A DNA stretch of 50,186 nucleotides, from the NCBI GenBank assembly GCA_947169385.1, contig CAMVPR010000020.1, positions 1 through 50,186 on the forward strand, read 5' to 3'. The notes beneath the pieces are model-generated. The model saw nothing but the letters and a program-made list of their open reading frames with translations. It was not told the DNA's origin and made no database searches. Made by a program: the position numbers and the translations under genes. Positions 1-7,675 of this stretch are shown here, one piece after another. Source of the stretch: an uncultured Lachnospiraceae bacterium (GTDB taxonomy: Bacteria > Bacillota > Clostridia > Lachnospirales > Lachnospiraceae). Numbering within the stretch: position 1 is the first letter of the stretch; each line of letters opens with the position of its first letter.

Positions 1-104
1 TTCTATTTGGAAATAGAGGACTGTTTTTTTGGGATACTTTTCTTTACGGGTATCCGGATGAAGATGATTATGAATATGTGGATGATGTTGAGATGGATGA
101 GTAG
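1..104 (+). CDS. 3' end of an unrecognised protein (partial)
   Basis: An open frame enters from the left edge and stops at TAG 102-104. The 33 visible residues begin LFGNRGLFFWDTFLYGYPDE and end in an acidic tail (DDYEYVDDVEMDE). The rest of the gene lies outside the window. The aromatic then acidic composition and the clean stop look like a real C-terminus, but no family can be named. The next gene starts about 100 bases later, after a hairpin element. Confidence 0.5.
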   Translation, partial: LFGNRGLFFWDTFLYGYPDEDDYEYVDDVEMDE

Positions 105-134
105 TGGATGGTCTTTGAAGTAAGCCAAGAAAGG

Positions 135-163
135 AGAACCACGGGGACGGGTTTGGTGGTTCT
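135..163. repeat. ccacggggacgg hairpin element, copy 1
   Basis: An 8-bp stem (135-142 with 156-163, agaaccac/gtggttct) encloses the loop ggggacgggtttg. Near-identical elements occur at 703-729 and 2057-2085, all in the same orientation. Short elements with a ccacggggacgg core are familiar in clostridial spacers; a link to REP-type transposases is possible but no transposase is seen here. Confidence 0.6.
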
Positions 164-200
164 TATGGAATGAGAATTCATATGAAATGAGGTGAATTGT

Positions 201-695
201 GTGAAGAAAAAATGGATAATCATTTGTTTTGGAATTGTTTTAGCATTGTTGGTTATATATTTTATTCACACTAAAAAAGAAGAAAGGGAGAAACAATCAT
301 ACTATCAAGAGATGAAGCTTGTGCCGACATCAGTTGAAGGAGCAGACAAAATTCGTTTTATTTGTAGCTTCGGTCAGAAGTTTATTGTAAGTCAAGATGC
401 AATAGATATGATAACAGATTCTGTTCAGCATATGGAATTGTCGTATTTTGATTGGCAGGGTTATCAGGAAGAGATGAAAGGCACGAATGGTAGTGCAACA
501 ACCTGGCAAGTAATCGGATTATGTACGAGAGACAATTCGACACCCTTTTTTACCATTGAAATAGGTGACGAATCCCGAGGAGTGGCGTATTTTATTGATG
601 ATGGGAAATATACTTACGCATGCAAGAAGCATAACGATGAGCTTGATAAGTTTTTTTCATATTACTGGAATTTGCTTCGTGAAAATTCATCTTGA
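201..695 (+). CDS. small membrane-anchored hypothetical protein
   Basis: About 164 residues. A Lys-rich start (MKKKW) is followed by one hydrophobic segment (about residues 5-22) and then a charged stretch, so the protein is probably an N-terminally anchored extracytoplasmic protein; there is no lipobox Cys. The rest is a small globular domain with no motif I recognise. The GTG at 201 is preferred because gaggtga lies 5-6 bases upstream; an in-frame GTG at 192 would add three residues. The gene lies between two copies of the ccacggggacgg element (135-163 and 703-729), which may mean it is an accessory insertion upstream of tgt. The function is unknown. Confidence 0.6.
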   Translation: MKKKWIIICFGIVLALLVIYFIHTKKEEREKQSYYQEMKLVPTSVEGADKIRFICSFGQKFIVSQDAIDMITDSVQHMELSYFDWQGYQEEMKGTNGSATTWQVIGLCTRDNSTPFFTIEIGDESRGVAYFIDDGKYTYACKKHNDELDKFFSYYWNLLRENSS

Positions 696-702
696 CTAAA
701 GG

Positions 703-729
703 AAACCACGGGGACAGGTTTGATGGTTT
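703..729. repeat. ccacggggacgg hairpin element, copy 2
   Basis: aaaccac, then ggggacaggtttga, then tggttt: a variant of the 135-163 element, with a shorter 6-bp stem (703-708/724-729). It lies just downstream of the small hypothetical gene and upstream of the tgt promoter. Confidence 0.55.
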
Positions 730-743
730 TATTTAGGAACCGG

Positions 744-772
744 TTGAAATATCGCATGATAATAACTATATA
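744..772 (+). promoter_or_regulatory. predicted sigma-A promoter of tgt
   Basis: TTGAAA (744-749), a 17-base spacer, then TATATA (767-772). The tgt start codon is about 95 bases downstream, so a leader is transcribed; no riboswitch fold was recognised in it. Confidence 0.55.
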
Positions 773-859
773 AAAAAAGATATGCTTCATATGAATATGA
801 ACAGCTAAAATAGTAATACACCGAATAATTAAGGTTTTTTACAAATAACTTTTATTTAG

Positions 860-1993
<1,134 letters not shown>

Positions 1994-2008
1994 TTTACTG
2001 ATGAAATC

Positions 2009-2037
2009 TGTAGCGGCGGGCGAGACTTGCCGCTACA
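2009..2037. repeat. gtagcggc/gccgctac palindromic repeat (short form)
   Basis: An 8-bp perfect stem (2010-2017 with 2029-2036) closes over gggcgagactt. It ends in the same gtagcggc.../...gctac termini as the longer two-hairpin repeats at 23000, 35700, 35848 and 43902, so it looks like a degenerate or deleted copy. It may also act as a hairpin behind tgt, although no T-run follows. Confidence 0.55.
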
Positions 2038-2056
2038 AATGTATAGAAACCACAAA

Positions 2057-2085
2057 ACCACGGGGACGGGGTTGATGGTCCGTGG
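2057..2085. repeat. ccacggggacgg hairpin element, copy 3
   Basis: ccacgg (2058-2063) pairs with ccgtgg (2080-2085). The core ccacggggacggggttgatg matches the elements at 135-163 and 703-729 in the same orientation. Confidence 0.55.
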
Positions 2086-2099
2086 CGGTCTAAAATGCA

Positions 2100-2156
2100 C
2101 GTTCATGTCATATTTTCGACCGTTCATGTTAAATTTTCGACCGTTCATGTAAAATG
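2100..2156. repeat. 21-bp direct tandem repeat (2.7 copies)
   Basis: The unit cgttcatgttaaattttcgac occurs at 2100-2120 (two mismatches), at 2121-2141, and as a truncated copy starting at 2142. The period is exactly 21 bases, or two helical turns. It lies in the 302-base spacer between tgt and the LRR gene, next to two other repeat types. It could be a binding-site array for the LRR promoter or a remnant of an IS end (IS21-type ends carry multiple short repeats). Neither can be shown from sequence alone. Confidence 0.7.
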
Positions 2157-2158
2157 TG

Positions 2159-2186
2159 TTGATTTTATAAAAAAATGTGATAGGAT
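2159..2186 (+). promoter_or_regulatory. possible promoter of the LRR surface-protein gene
   Basis: TTGATT (2159-2164), a 16-base spacer, TAGGAT (2181-2186). It begins immediately after the 21-bp tandem repeat and about 110 bases before the start codon. It is a moderate match only. Confidence 0.4.
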
Positions 2187-2295
2187 GATAAATGAATCCG
2201 GATTATAATATTTTAATCTTAGCTTTACAATGAGTTAGGAATCAATGGTTCAGGAATTAATCCTGTAGCAGCTAATAATAAGGAGGAATGGAGTA

Positions 2296-4413
2296 GTGGA
2301 TAAAATGTTTTTTAACAACACAGTGAAAAAGCTAATCGGTTATATACTGATTATTGCGCTTCTTGTATCACAGCTTGGATTAAATGTATATGCAGATGGT
2401 ACAAGTGGTGATGCGTCTAAGGATGCTGCTGATGTGACGGCGGAAGTATCAAAAGATGCTGTTGCTACAACAGAGGCACCTAAACAGGAGGGCTCTTCAG
2501 ATGCGGAGAAGGAGCAGGGTGTAAGCTCCGACGGTTGGGATTTTTATTATGATGTGTATGATGAGGAGGTTACAATTAAGGGTGCGAAGTATATGTATAA
2601 CTCTAACCTCGTTATTCCGGCTTATATAGACGGATACCCGGTCAGACATATAGCTTATGAAGCTTTTTACGATTCCGGTATACAAAATGTTGAACTGCCG
2701 GACACTCTGTATTCGATTGATTCGTATGCATTTGCATATTGTGAAGGAATAACCGGGATAACTATTCCTAAGAATGTCAAATCGCTTGGTTCCGGAGTCT
2801 TTTACGGATGCGAGGGATTGACCGGGGTTACATTTCTCACTAATCAGATAAGCACTATACCTTATGGGGCGTTTAGATATTGTAAAAAGCTTAAAAATGT
2901 AAACATTCCGTCTTCCGTAAAGACAATCGACAGTAATGCATTCAGCTTATGTACTTTACTTAATAAGGTTACGTTTAATGAAAAATTAAACTATATCAGG
3001 GATGGAGCCTTTGAGGATTGCTATGCTCTTACAAGCATTAAGATTCCTGCGTCTGTCAGAAATATTTCTGAGAGTGCGTTTGAGAATTGTACCAAGATTA
3101 AGACTGCAACAATCAGTGGCAAAAGAACAAAGCTTGGAAAGAGGTGCTTTGCTAAATGCAAGGCACTCAAAAAGATTACTATTCCGGCGAATGTGAGCAC
3201 GATTCCGGAAAGTGCTTTTTATAACTGCCAATCATTAAACAGCGTTAAGCTTAACGGTAAGCTTAAGATTATAAAGAAGAAAGCATTTGCAGGCTGTGAA
3301 AAGCTTAAATCCATTAAGCTTTCCTCTAAGATATATGCGATAGGTGACGGCGCATTTGAGGATTCGGGATTGACCTCCGTCAAATTCAACAAAGGTCTTA
3401 AGTATATCGGTAACGGTGCATTCTGCGGCACAAAGCTCAGCAGTGTTAAGCTTCCGGGGAAGGTGGCGTATATTGGCAACAGGGTATTTAAGAATTGCAA
3501 AAAGCTTAAGAGTATAAGCATTCCTGCGAGTGTAAAGGGCTTGAATCCCGGCGCATTAGGAGGTTGCTACAGCCTTAAGAGTATTACGGTATCGTCAAAG
3601 AATAAGAAATACAGCTCTAAGGATGGAGTTCTGTTTAACAAGGATAAGAGCTCCCTTCTTCAGTATCCTATGAATAAGAAAACAAAATCTTATTCGGTAC
3701 CGGGCTCGGTTAAAATGATAAGAAGCCGGGCGTTTGAAGGCAATCCGTATTTGAAAACCTTAAGCGTCGGGGCGTACAGTATTCACAGCTATGCATTTGC
3801 CGACATGAAGAGCCTTACTTCGGTAACGTTGAGAAACGGTGTCGGAATCATAGAGAAGGGAGCTTTTGAAGAAGACAAGAGGCTTGCTAAAGTTAACATG
3901 GCAGGTTCCGTTAAGAAGATATATGCTCATGCATTTGCATATACACCGGTTAAGAAGATGATGATTCCTTCCGGCATAACCAAACTGGAGGTAAGCGCAT
4001 TTTATCAGTGTAACAATATTTCAGAATATACCGGAAGCGGCAGCGGGACATATGTTGTACGAAACGGAGTCCTCTACAGCAATAAAGGCAAGACGCTTCT
4101 TCGTTATCCGCCTAAGAAGAAGGGCACATCATTTACTGTTCCTGAAAATGTTACAAAGGTTGCACAAGATGCGTTTAAGGATGTAACTTCTCTCAAGGAA
4201 TTGAGCTTTAACAAGGGTATTAAGAATCTTGGCAGCGGCTCTATAGTAAATTGTAAAAATCTGCAGCAGATTGTTTTTTGTGAGGGCACTAAGCTGTCGT
4301 CGGGTTCTTATGCAGTATATGATTGTGACAGACTTGCCGTTATAGTTGGGCCTAAGAATTATATTCTTTCCAATATGGCGCGTAATGCAAATGCTACCTT
4401 GATTACATTGTAA
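2296..4413 (+). CDS. secreted BspA-type leucine-rich repeat protein
   Basis: 705 residues. An N-terminal signal peptide (hydrophobic core about residues 15-32, GYILIIALLVSQLGLNVYA) is followed by an Ala/Ser/Asp/Glu-rich linker to about residue 75. About 20 LRR_5 (BspA/Treponema pallidum type) repeats then run to the end; typical units read IGDGAFEDSGLTSVKF and IPASVKGLNPGALGGC. No LPXTG sorting signal, SLH domain or C-terminal membrane segment is visible, so it is probably released or held non-covalently. The GTG at 2296 is chosen because aggagg ends 9 bases upstream; the ATG at 2305 would be too far. Such proteins are usually linked to adhesion or surface interactions. It interrupts the common tgt-yajC adjacency. 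Length and repeats are clear; the ligand is unknown. Confidence 0.9.
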   Translation: MDKMFFNNTVKKLIGYILIIALLVSQLGLNVYADGTSGDASKDAADVTAEVSKDAVATTEAPKQEGSSDAEKEQGVSSDGWDFYYDVYDEEVTIKGAKYMYNSNLVIPAYIDGYPVRHIAYEAFYDSGIQNVELPDTLYSIDSYAFAYCEGITGITIPKNVKSLGSGVFYGCEGLTGVTFLTNQISTIPYGAFRYCKKLKNVNIPSSVKTIDSNAFSLCTLLNKVTFNEKLNYIRDGAFEDCYALTSIKIPASVRNISESAFENCTKIKTATISGKRTKLGKRCFAKCKALKKITIPANVSTIPESAFYNCQSLNSVKLNGKLKIIKKKAFAGCEKLKSIKLSSKIYAIGDGAFEDSGLTSVKFNKGLKYIGNGAFCGTKLSSVKLPGKVAYIGNRVFKNCKKLKSISIPASVKGLNPGALGGCYSLKSITVSSKNKKYSSKDGVLFNKDKSSLLQYPMNKKTKSYSVPGSVKMIRSRAFEGNPYLKTLSVGAYSIHSYAFADMKSLTSVTLRNGVGIIEKGAFEEDKRLAKVNMAGSVKKIYAHAFAYTPVKKMMIPSGITKLEVSAFYQCNNISEYTGSGSGTYVVRNGVLYSNKGKTLLRYPPKKKGTSFTVPENVTKVAQDAFKDVTSLKELSFNKGIKNLGSGSIVNCKNLQQIVFCEGTKLSSGSYAVYDCDRLAVIVGPKNYILSNMARNANATLITL

Positions 4414-4492
4414 GAACAATTGTGGTATACCATGTCATTCTTCTCGCTACTTCAGATGACGTTGAGTTGCCCCTATATCTGTGAATTAACTC

Positions 4493-4521
4493 TTGACTAG
4501 ATTAAAAAAAGCAAGTACAAT
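4493..4521 (+). promoter_or_regulatory. predicted sigma-A promoter of yajC
   Basis: TTGACT (4493-4498), 17-base spacer, TACAAT (4516-4521): a strong match 38 bases before the yajC ATG. It starts a new transcription unit after the LRR gene. Confidence 0.75.
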
Positions 4522-4558
4522 CTCTTATTGAGATATTTAATAAGAATGGAGTTTTGTT

Positions 4559-4906
4559 ATGAGTACTTTTACAATGCTTTTATCAACAGGAGCTAAGGCG
4601 CCTACTGCAGGTTCTACCGTCGGTATGATTATCTTTTATGTGGTAATTATTATCGGTATGTTATATTTAATGGTTATCAGACCTTCTAAGAATCAGCAGA
4701 AGTCACTTAATGAGATTACATCAAGTCTTGAGGCAGGAGATTCAGTTCTTACAGCTTCAGGTTTTTATGGTGTTGTTGTTGATGTTAATGACGAAGTGGT
4801 TGTTGTTGAGTTTGGAAGCAACAAGAATTGCCGTATTCCTATGAAGAAGGCAGCTATACAGGCTGTAGAGAAGCCTGATGGTACTACTATTTCAATGGAT
4901 AGATAA
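4559..4906 (+). CDS. yajC: preprotein translocase subunit YajC
   Basis: 115 residues. One transmembrane helix (about residues 21-41, VGMIIFYVVIIIGMLYLMVI) is followed by the family signature RPSKNQQKSLNEI and a small cytoplasmic beta domain (LEAGDSVLTASGFYGVVVDV). YajC associates with SecDF at the Sec translocon; secDF lies three genes downstream. The pyrB start is only 48 bases after the stop, but a terminator hairpin lies between them. Confidence 0.96.
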   Translation: MSTFTMLLSTGAKAPTAGSTVGMIIFYVVIIIGMLYLMVIRPSKNQQKSLNEITSSLEAGDSVLTASGFYGVVVDVNDEVVVVEFGSNKNCRIPMKKAAIQAVEKPDGTTISMDR

Positions 4907-4911
4907 TTGTT

Positions 4912-4941
4912 AGGGCGTTGGTATAACCGACGCTCTTTTTT
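4912..4941 (+). terminator. terminator/attenuator hairpin between yajC and pyrB
   Basis: An 11-bp stem (agggcgttggt 4912-4922 with accgacgctct 4926-4936, one G-T and one T-G pair) has a 3-base loop and a six-T run (4936-4941). The T-run abuts the pyrB ribosome-binding site (aggagg, 4942-4947), leaving no room for a promoter, so pyrB must depend on read-through. Attenuation of pyrB is known in other bacteria; no PyrR-binding leader was recognised here. Confidence 0.8.
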
Positions 4942-4954
4942 AGGAGGTATTGAT

Positions 4955-5860
4955 ATGAAGCATATTATTTCCTGTGAACAGTTTGATGCAGAGTGGTTAG
5001 AGAGATTGTTTAACCTCGCGGATGATATGATGGAGCATCCGGAAGAATATACTCAGAGTCTCAGACATAAGGTTATTGCTACGATGTTCTTTGAGCCAAG
5101 TACAAGGACAAGGTTATCATTTGAAGCTGCAATAATGCGACTCGGTGCAAGGAATATCTCTACGGAGAATGCAAGAGAGGCGTCATCTGCAACCAAGGGA
5201 GAGACTTTAGAGGATACAATAAGAGTTGTAGCGGGCTATACAGACGGAATTGTTATGAGACACTTTGATAAGGACGCTGCACTTAGGGCGGCACAGGTGT
5301 CTACCGTTCCTATATTCAATGCGGGGTCAGGTTCCGGTGCGCACCCTACACAGGCTCTTTTGGATATGTATACCATCCACAAATGCAATAAGAGCTTTAA
5401 TCACTTGAGTGTTGCGGTAGTCGGAGACTTGCTCTTTGGAAGAACTGTTCATTCACTTATCAAGCTTTTGGCGGTATATGATCACGTTATCATTTACGGA
5501 TTGTCAAGCAGACATTTTGCTCTTCCGAAAGAATATGTTGATTACTTGAAGATTCATAATGCTACATATATCCCATGTGAGAGTTTTGATGAGCTTCCGG
5601 AGAATATAGATGTAATCTATAACACAAGGACACAGCTTGAGAGATTTACAGAAAGCGACCTTGCACCTAAGGAGTTCATAGTCAATAAGAAGGTTTTGAA
5701 TCGTTTTAGCGATGACACCATTCTTCTTCATCCGCTTCCTCGTAATGCCGAGATATCACCGGATGTTGATGACGATCCTAGAGCTATGTACTTTAAACAG
5801 GCTCATTATGGAATGTGGGTAAGAATGGCACTTTTGCACGATACGATACTTAATCAATAG
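4955..5860 (+). CDS. pyrB: aspartate carbamoyltransferase catalytic subunit
   Basis: 301 residues from the ATG at 4955, which has aggagg 7 bases upstream; an in-frame TTG at 4907 would run through the terminator stem and is rejected. It catalyses carbamoyl phosphate + aspartate to N-carbamoylaspartate, the committed step of pyrimidine synthesis. Motifs are FFEPSTRTRLSFE (carbamoyl-phosphate loop), GSGSGAHPTQALLDMYTI and LLHPLPRNAEI. No pyrI regulatory-subunit gene follows and no other pyrimidine gene is in the window. The hairpin directly ahead suggests conditional read-through from the yajC promoter. Confidence 0.97.
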   Translation: MKHIISCEQFDAEWLERLFNLADDMMEHPEEYTQSLRHKVIATMFFEPSTRTRLSFEAAIMRLGARNISTENAREASSATKGETLEDTIRVVAGYTDGIVMRHFDKDAALRAAQVSTVPIFNAGSGSGAHPTQALLDMYTIHKCNKSFNHLSVAVVGDLLFGRTVHSLIKLLAVYDHVIIYGLSSRHFALPKEYVDYLKIHNATYIPCESFDELPENIDVIYNTRTQLERFTESDLAPKEFIVNKKVLNRFSDDTILLHPLPRNAEISPDVDDDPRAMYFKQAHYGMWVRMALLHDTILNQ

Positions 5861-5909
5861 TTGTTTATCGGCAGTATAACTGATAATAGTGTGAAGATTA
5901 AAAAAACTC

Positions 5910-5938
5910 TTTTATTTAGAAAATGATTGTGTTATAAT
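5910..5938 (+). promoter_or_regulatory. predicted promoter of the SCIFF peptide gene
   Basis: A perfect extended -10 element (TGTTATAAT, TATAAT at 5933-5938) with a weak -35 (TTTTAT 5910-5915) at 17 bases. The leader of about 70 bases before scfA contains small inverted repeats (gtgcg 5952-5956 with cgcac 5983-5987; gcgt/acgc at 5974-5985) that could structure the 5' end of the mRNA. Confidence 0.6.
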
Positions 5939-6015
5939 GTTATCGTTTATGGTGCGGAAGATAGCTCTAAAGGGCGTTTTTACGCACAATTTAAGTACAT
6001 AAGGAGGTTCTTTCT

Positions 6016-6159
6016 ATGAAGCGTATTAAGACTTTAACAGGTAAGACATTTAAGGAGACAGCTGCTAAAGGTGGTTGTGGTGAGTGCCAGACTTCATGTC
6101 AGTCAGCATGTAAGACTTCTTGTACAGTAGGTAACCAGACCTGTGAGAGCCAGAAGTAA
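6016..6159 (+). CDS. scfA: SCIFF ranthipeptide precursor (six cysteines in forty-five residues)
   Basis: A 47-residue peptide beginning MKRIKTLTGKTFKETAAKGG and ending TCESQK. The six Cys are at 21, 24, 28, 32, 36 and 43, the arrangement that defines the SCIFF family. The Lys/Thr-rich N-terminal half acts as leader and the Cys-rich half is the substrate for thioether formation. The start has an ideal aaggagg 9 bases upstream. The modifying radical SAM enzyme is the next gene, 95 bases downstream. SCIFF peptides are near-universal in Clostridia and are cross-linked by their maturase to Thr or other residues at non-alpha carbons (ranthipeptides); the in vivo role is still poorly defined. No dedicated protease or ABC exporter is adjacent. 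Confidence 0.95.
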   Translation: MKRIKTLTGKTFKETAAKGGCGECQTSCQSACKTSCTVGNQTCESQK

Positions 6160-6191
6160 TTGATTGATTTGGTTATAAGTAATGCTTGATG

Positions 6192-6218
6192 AAAGGCTAT
6201 TTTGATAATAGCCTTTTT
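6192..6218 (+). terminator. terminator between scfA and scfB
   Basis: A 9-bp perfect stem (aaaggctat 6192-6200 with atagccttt 6208-6216), loop tttgata, then a T-run to 6218. Partial termination here would give more precursor peptide than maturase mRNA, a usual arrangement for peptide/modifying-enzyme pairs. A TATAAT at 6229-6234 could give scfB its own weak start, but no -35 is well spaced (TTGATA 6202-6207 is 21 bases away). Confidence 0.85.
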
Positions 6219-6254
6219 GTCTTGCGATTATAATATTTTGAATGGAGTATTCTA

Positions 6255-7673
6255 ATGATACATCAATACCGAAGCAATGGGTATAATATTGTAATGGATG
6301 TTTGTAGTGGTGCGGTCCATGTTGTTGATGATGTCACATATGATTTGATTGAGGAGTATGCTAAAGTTTACGAAGCAATCAATCCGGATGATGAGAAGAA
6401 ACAGCGTGACTTAACCGAGGGAGAGGTTGATGGTATTGTATCGAAACTCTCTTCTAAATATAGTACTGATGACTTAAAGGAATCGTTAGAGGAGATTGAG
6501 GAGCTTATCTCAGACGGAATGCTTTTCGCGCCGGACGAGTATCGCAATATAATCTTCGAATTTAAGAAGAGGAAGACTATTGTTAAGGCTTTGTGTCTTA
6601 ACATTTCCCACGATTGTAACCTTGCCTGCAAGTATTGCTTTGCATCTGAGGGTGAGTACAATGGTGAACGAGGTCTTATGAGTCTTGAAGTCGGTAAGGC
6701 AGCACTTGATTTTCTGGTTGCCAATTCAGGTTCAAGGCGTAATCTTGAGGTCGATTTCTTTGGCGGTGAGCCTCTCATGAACTGGGATGTCATCAAGCAA
6801 GTGGTTCAGTACGGAAGAGAATTAGAGAAGACTCATGACAAGCAGTTTAGATTCACGCTTACTACCAACGGTGTCCTTCTCAATGACGAGGTCATGGAGT
6901 TTGCCAATAAGGAGTTTGTCAATGTGGTTATGAGTATTGACGGCCGTAAGGAAGTCAATGACCATATGAGACCTTTTAGAGGCGGACAGGGAAGTTACGA
7001 TATGATACTTCCTAAGTTTGAGAAGTTTGCCGAGAGTCGTAATCAAGACAAGTACTATGTCAGAGGTACATTTACACATAATAACCTCGATTTCTCAGAG
7101 GATGTCCTTCATTTGGCTGACTTGGGATTCAAGCAGATATCTGTTGAGCCTGTTGTCGGAGGGCCTGAGGATCAGTATTCTATTAAAGAAGAAGATCTCC
7201 CTAAGCTTTTAGAACAGTATGATATATTGGCTAAGGAGATGGTTAAGCGTCATAAGGAAGGAAGGGGATTCAACTTCTTTCATTTTATGATAGATTTAAA
7301 TCAGGGACCATGTGTTGTCAAGCGATTAGCCGGATGCGGTGTGGGAACTGAATACTTGGCGGTAACGCCATGGGGTGACTTATATCCCTGTCACCAGTTC
7401 GTCGGTAATGAAGATTTCGCTATAGGTAATGTCTTTGATGGCGTGACCAATCTTGAACTTCGTGACGAATTTAAGCTATGCAATGTATATGCTAGGGATA
7501 AATGCAAGAATTGTTTCGCGAGATTCTATTGTAGTGGTGGCTGTTCAGCTAACTCATACAAGTTCCATGATACTATCACGGATGTTTATGAGGTAGGCTG
7601 TGAGCTTGAGCGCAAGAGAGTTGAGTGTGCAATTATGATAAAAGCCGCAATGGCAGAAGAAAAGGAGAATTAG
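6255..7673 (+). CDS. scfB: SCIFF peptide radical SAM/SPASM maturase
   Basis: 472 residues. The N-terminal RiPP-recognition-like region (about 1-100, MIHQYRSNGYNIVMDVCSGA...) binds the leader. The radical SAM core has the CxxxCxxC cluster motif at C121, C125 and C128 (CNLACKYCF), then FFGGEPLMNW. The Cys-rich SPASM-type region from about residue 355 onward (AGCGVGTEYLAV, DLYPCHQF, CKNCFARFYCSGGCSANS) carries auxiliary iron-sulfur clusters. It forms thioether bonds between SCIFF cysteines and acceptor residues of ScfA. The ATG at 6255 follows aatggag. The secDF start is 2 bases past the stop, so maturase and translocase are probably co-transcribed. Confidence 0.97.
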   Translation: MIHQYRSNGYNIVMDVCSGAVHVVDDVTYDLIEEYAKVYEAINPDDEKKQRDLTEGEVDGIVSKLSSKYSTDDLKESLEEIEELISDGMLFAPDEYRNIIFEFKKRKTIVKALCLNISHDCNLACKYCFASEGEYNGERGLMSLEVGKAALDFLVANSGSRRNLEVDFFGGEPLMNWDVIKQVVQYGRELEKTHDKQFRFTLTTNGVLLNDEVMEFANKEFVNVVMSIDGRKEVNDHMRPFRGGQGSYDMILPKFEKFAESRNQDKYYVRGTFTHNNLDFSEDVLHLADLGFKQISVEPVVGGPEDQYSIKEEDLPKLLEQYDILAKEMVKRHKEGRGFNFFHFMIDLNQGPCVVKRLAGCGVGTEYLAVTPWGDLYPCHQFVGNEDFAIGNVFDGVTNLELRDEFKLCNVYARDKCKNCFARFYCSGGCSANSYKFHDTITDVYEVGCELERKRVECAIMIKAAMAEEKEN

Positions 7674-7675
7674 CA

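Noticed and set aside
4432-4461. Possible further copy of the tgtcat...atgac repeat after the LRR gene
   Set aside because: Only the ends (tgtcattctt, agatgac) match and the middle is different; too degenerate to list as a repeat.
4907-4954. Longer pyrB reading frame from TTG 4907
   Set aside because: It would translate the terminator stem and T-run; the ATG at 4955 has an ideal aggagg and gives the normal family N-terminus.
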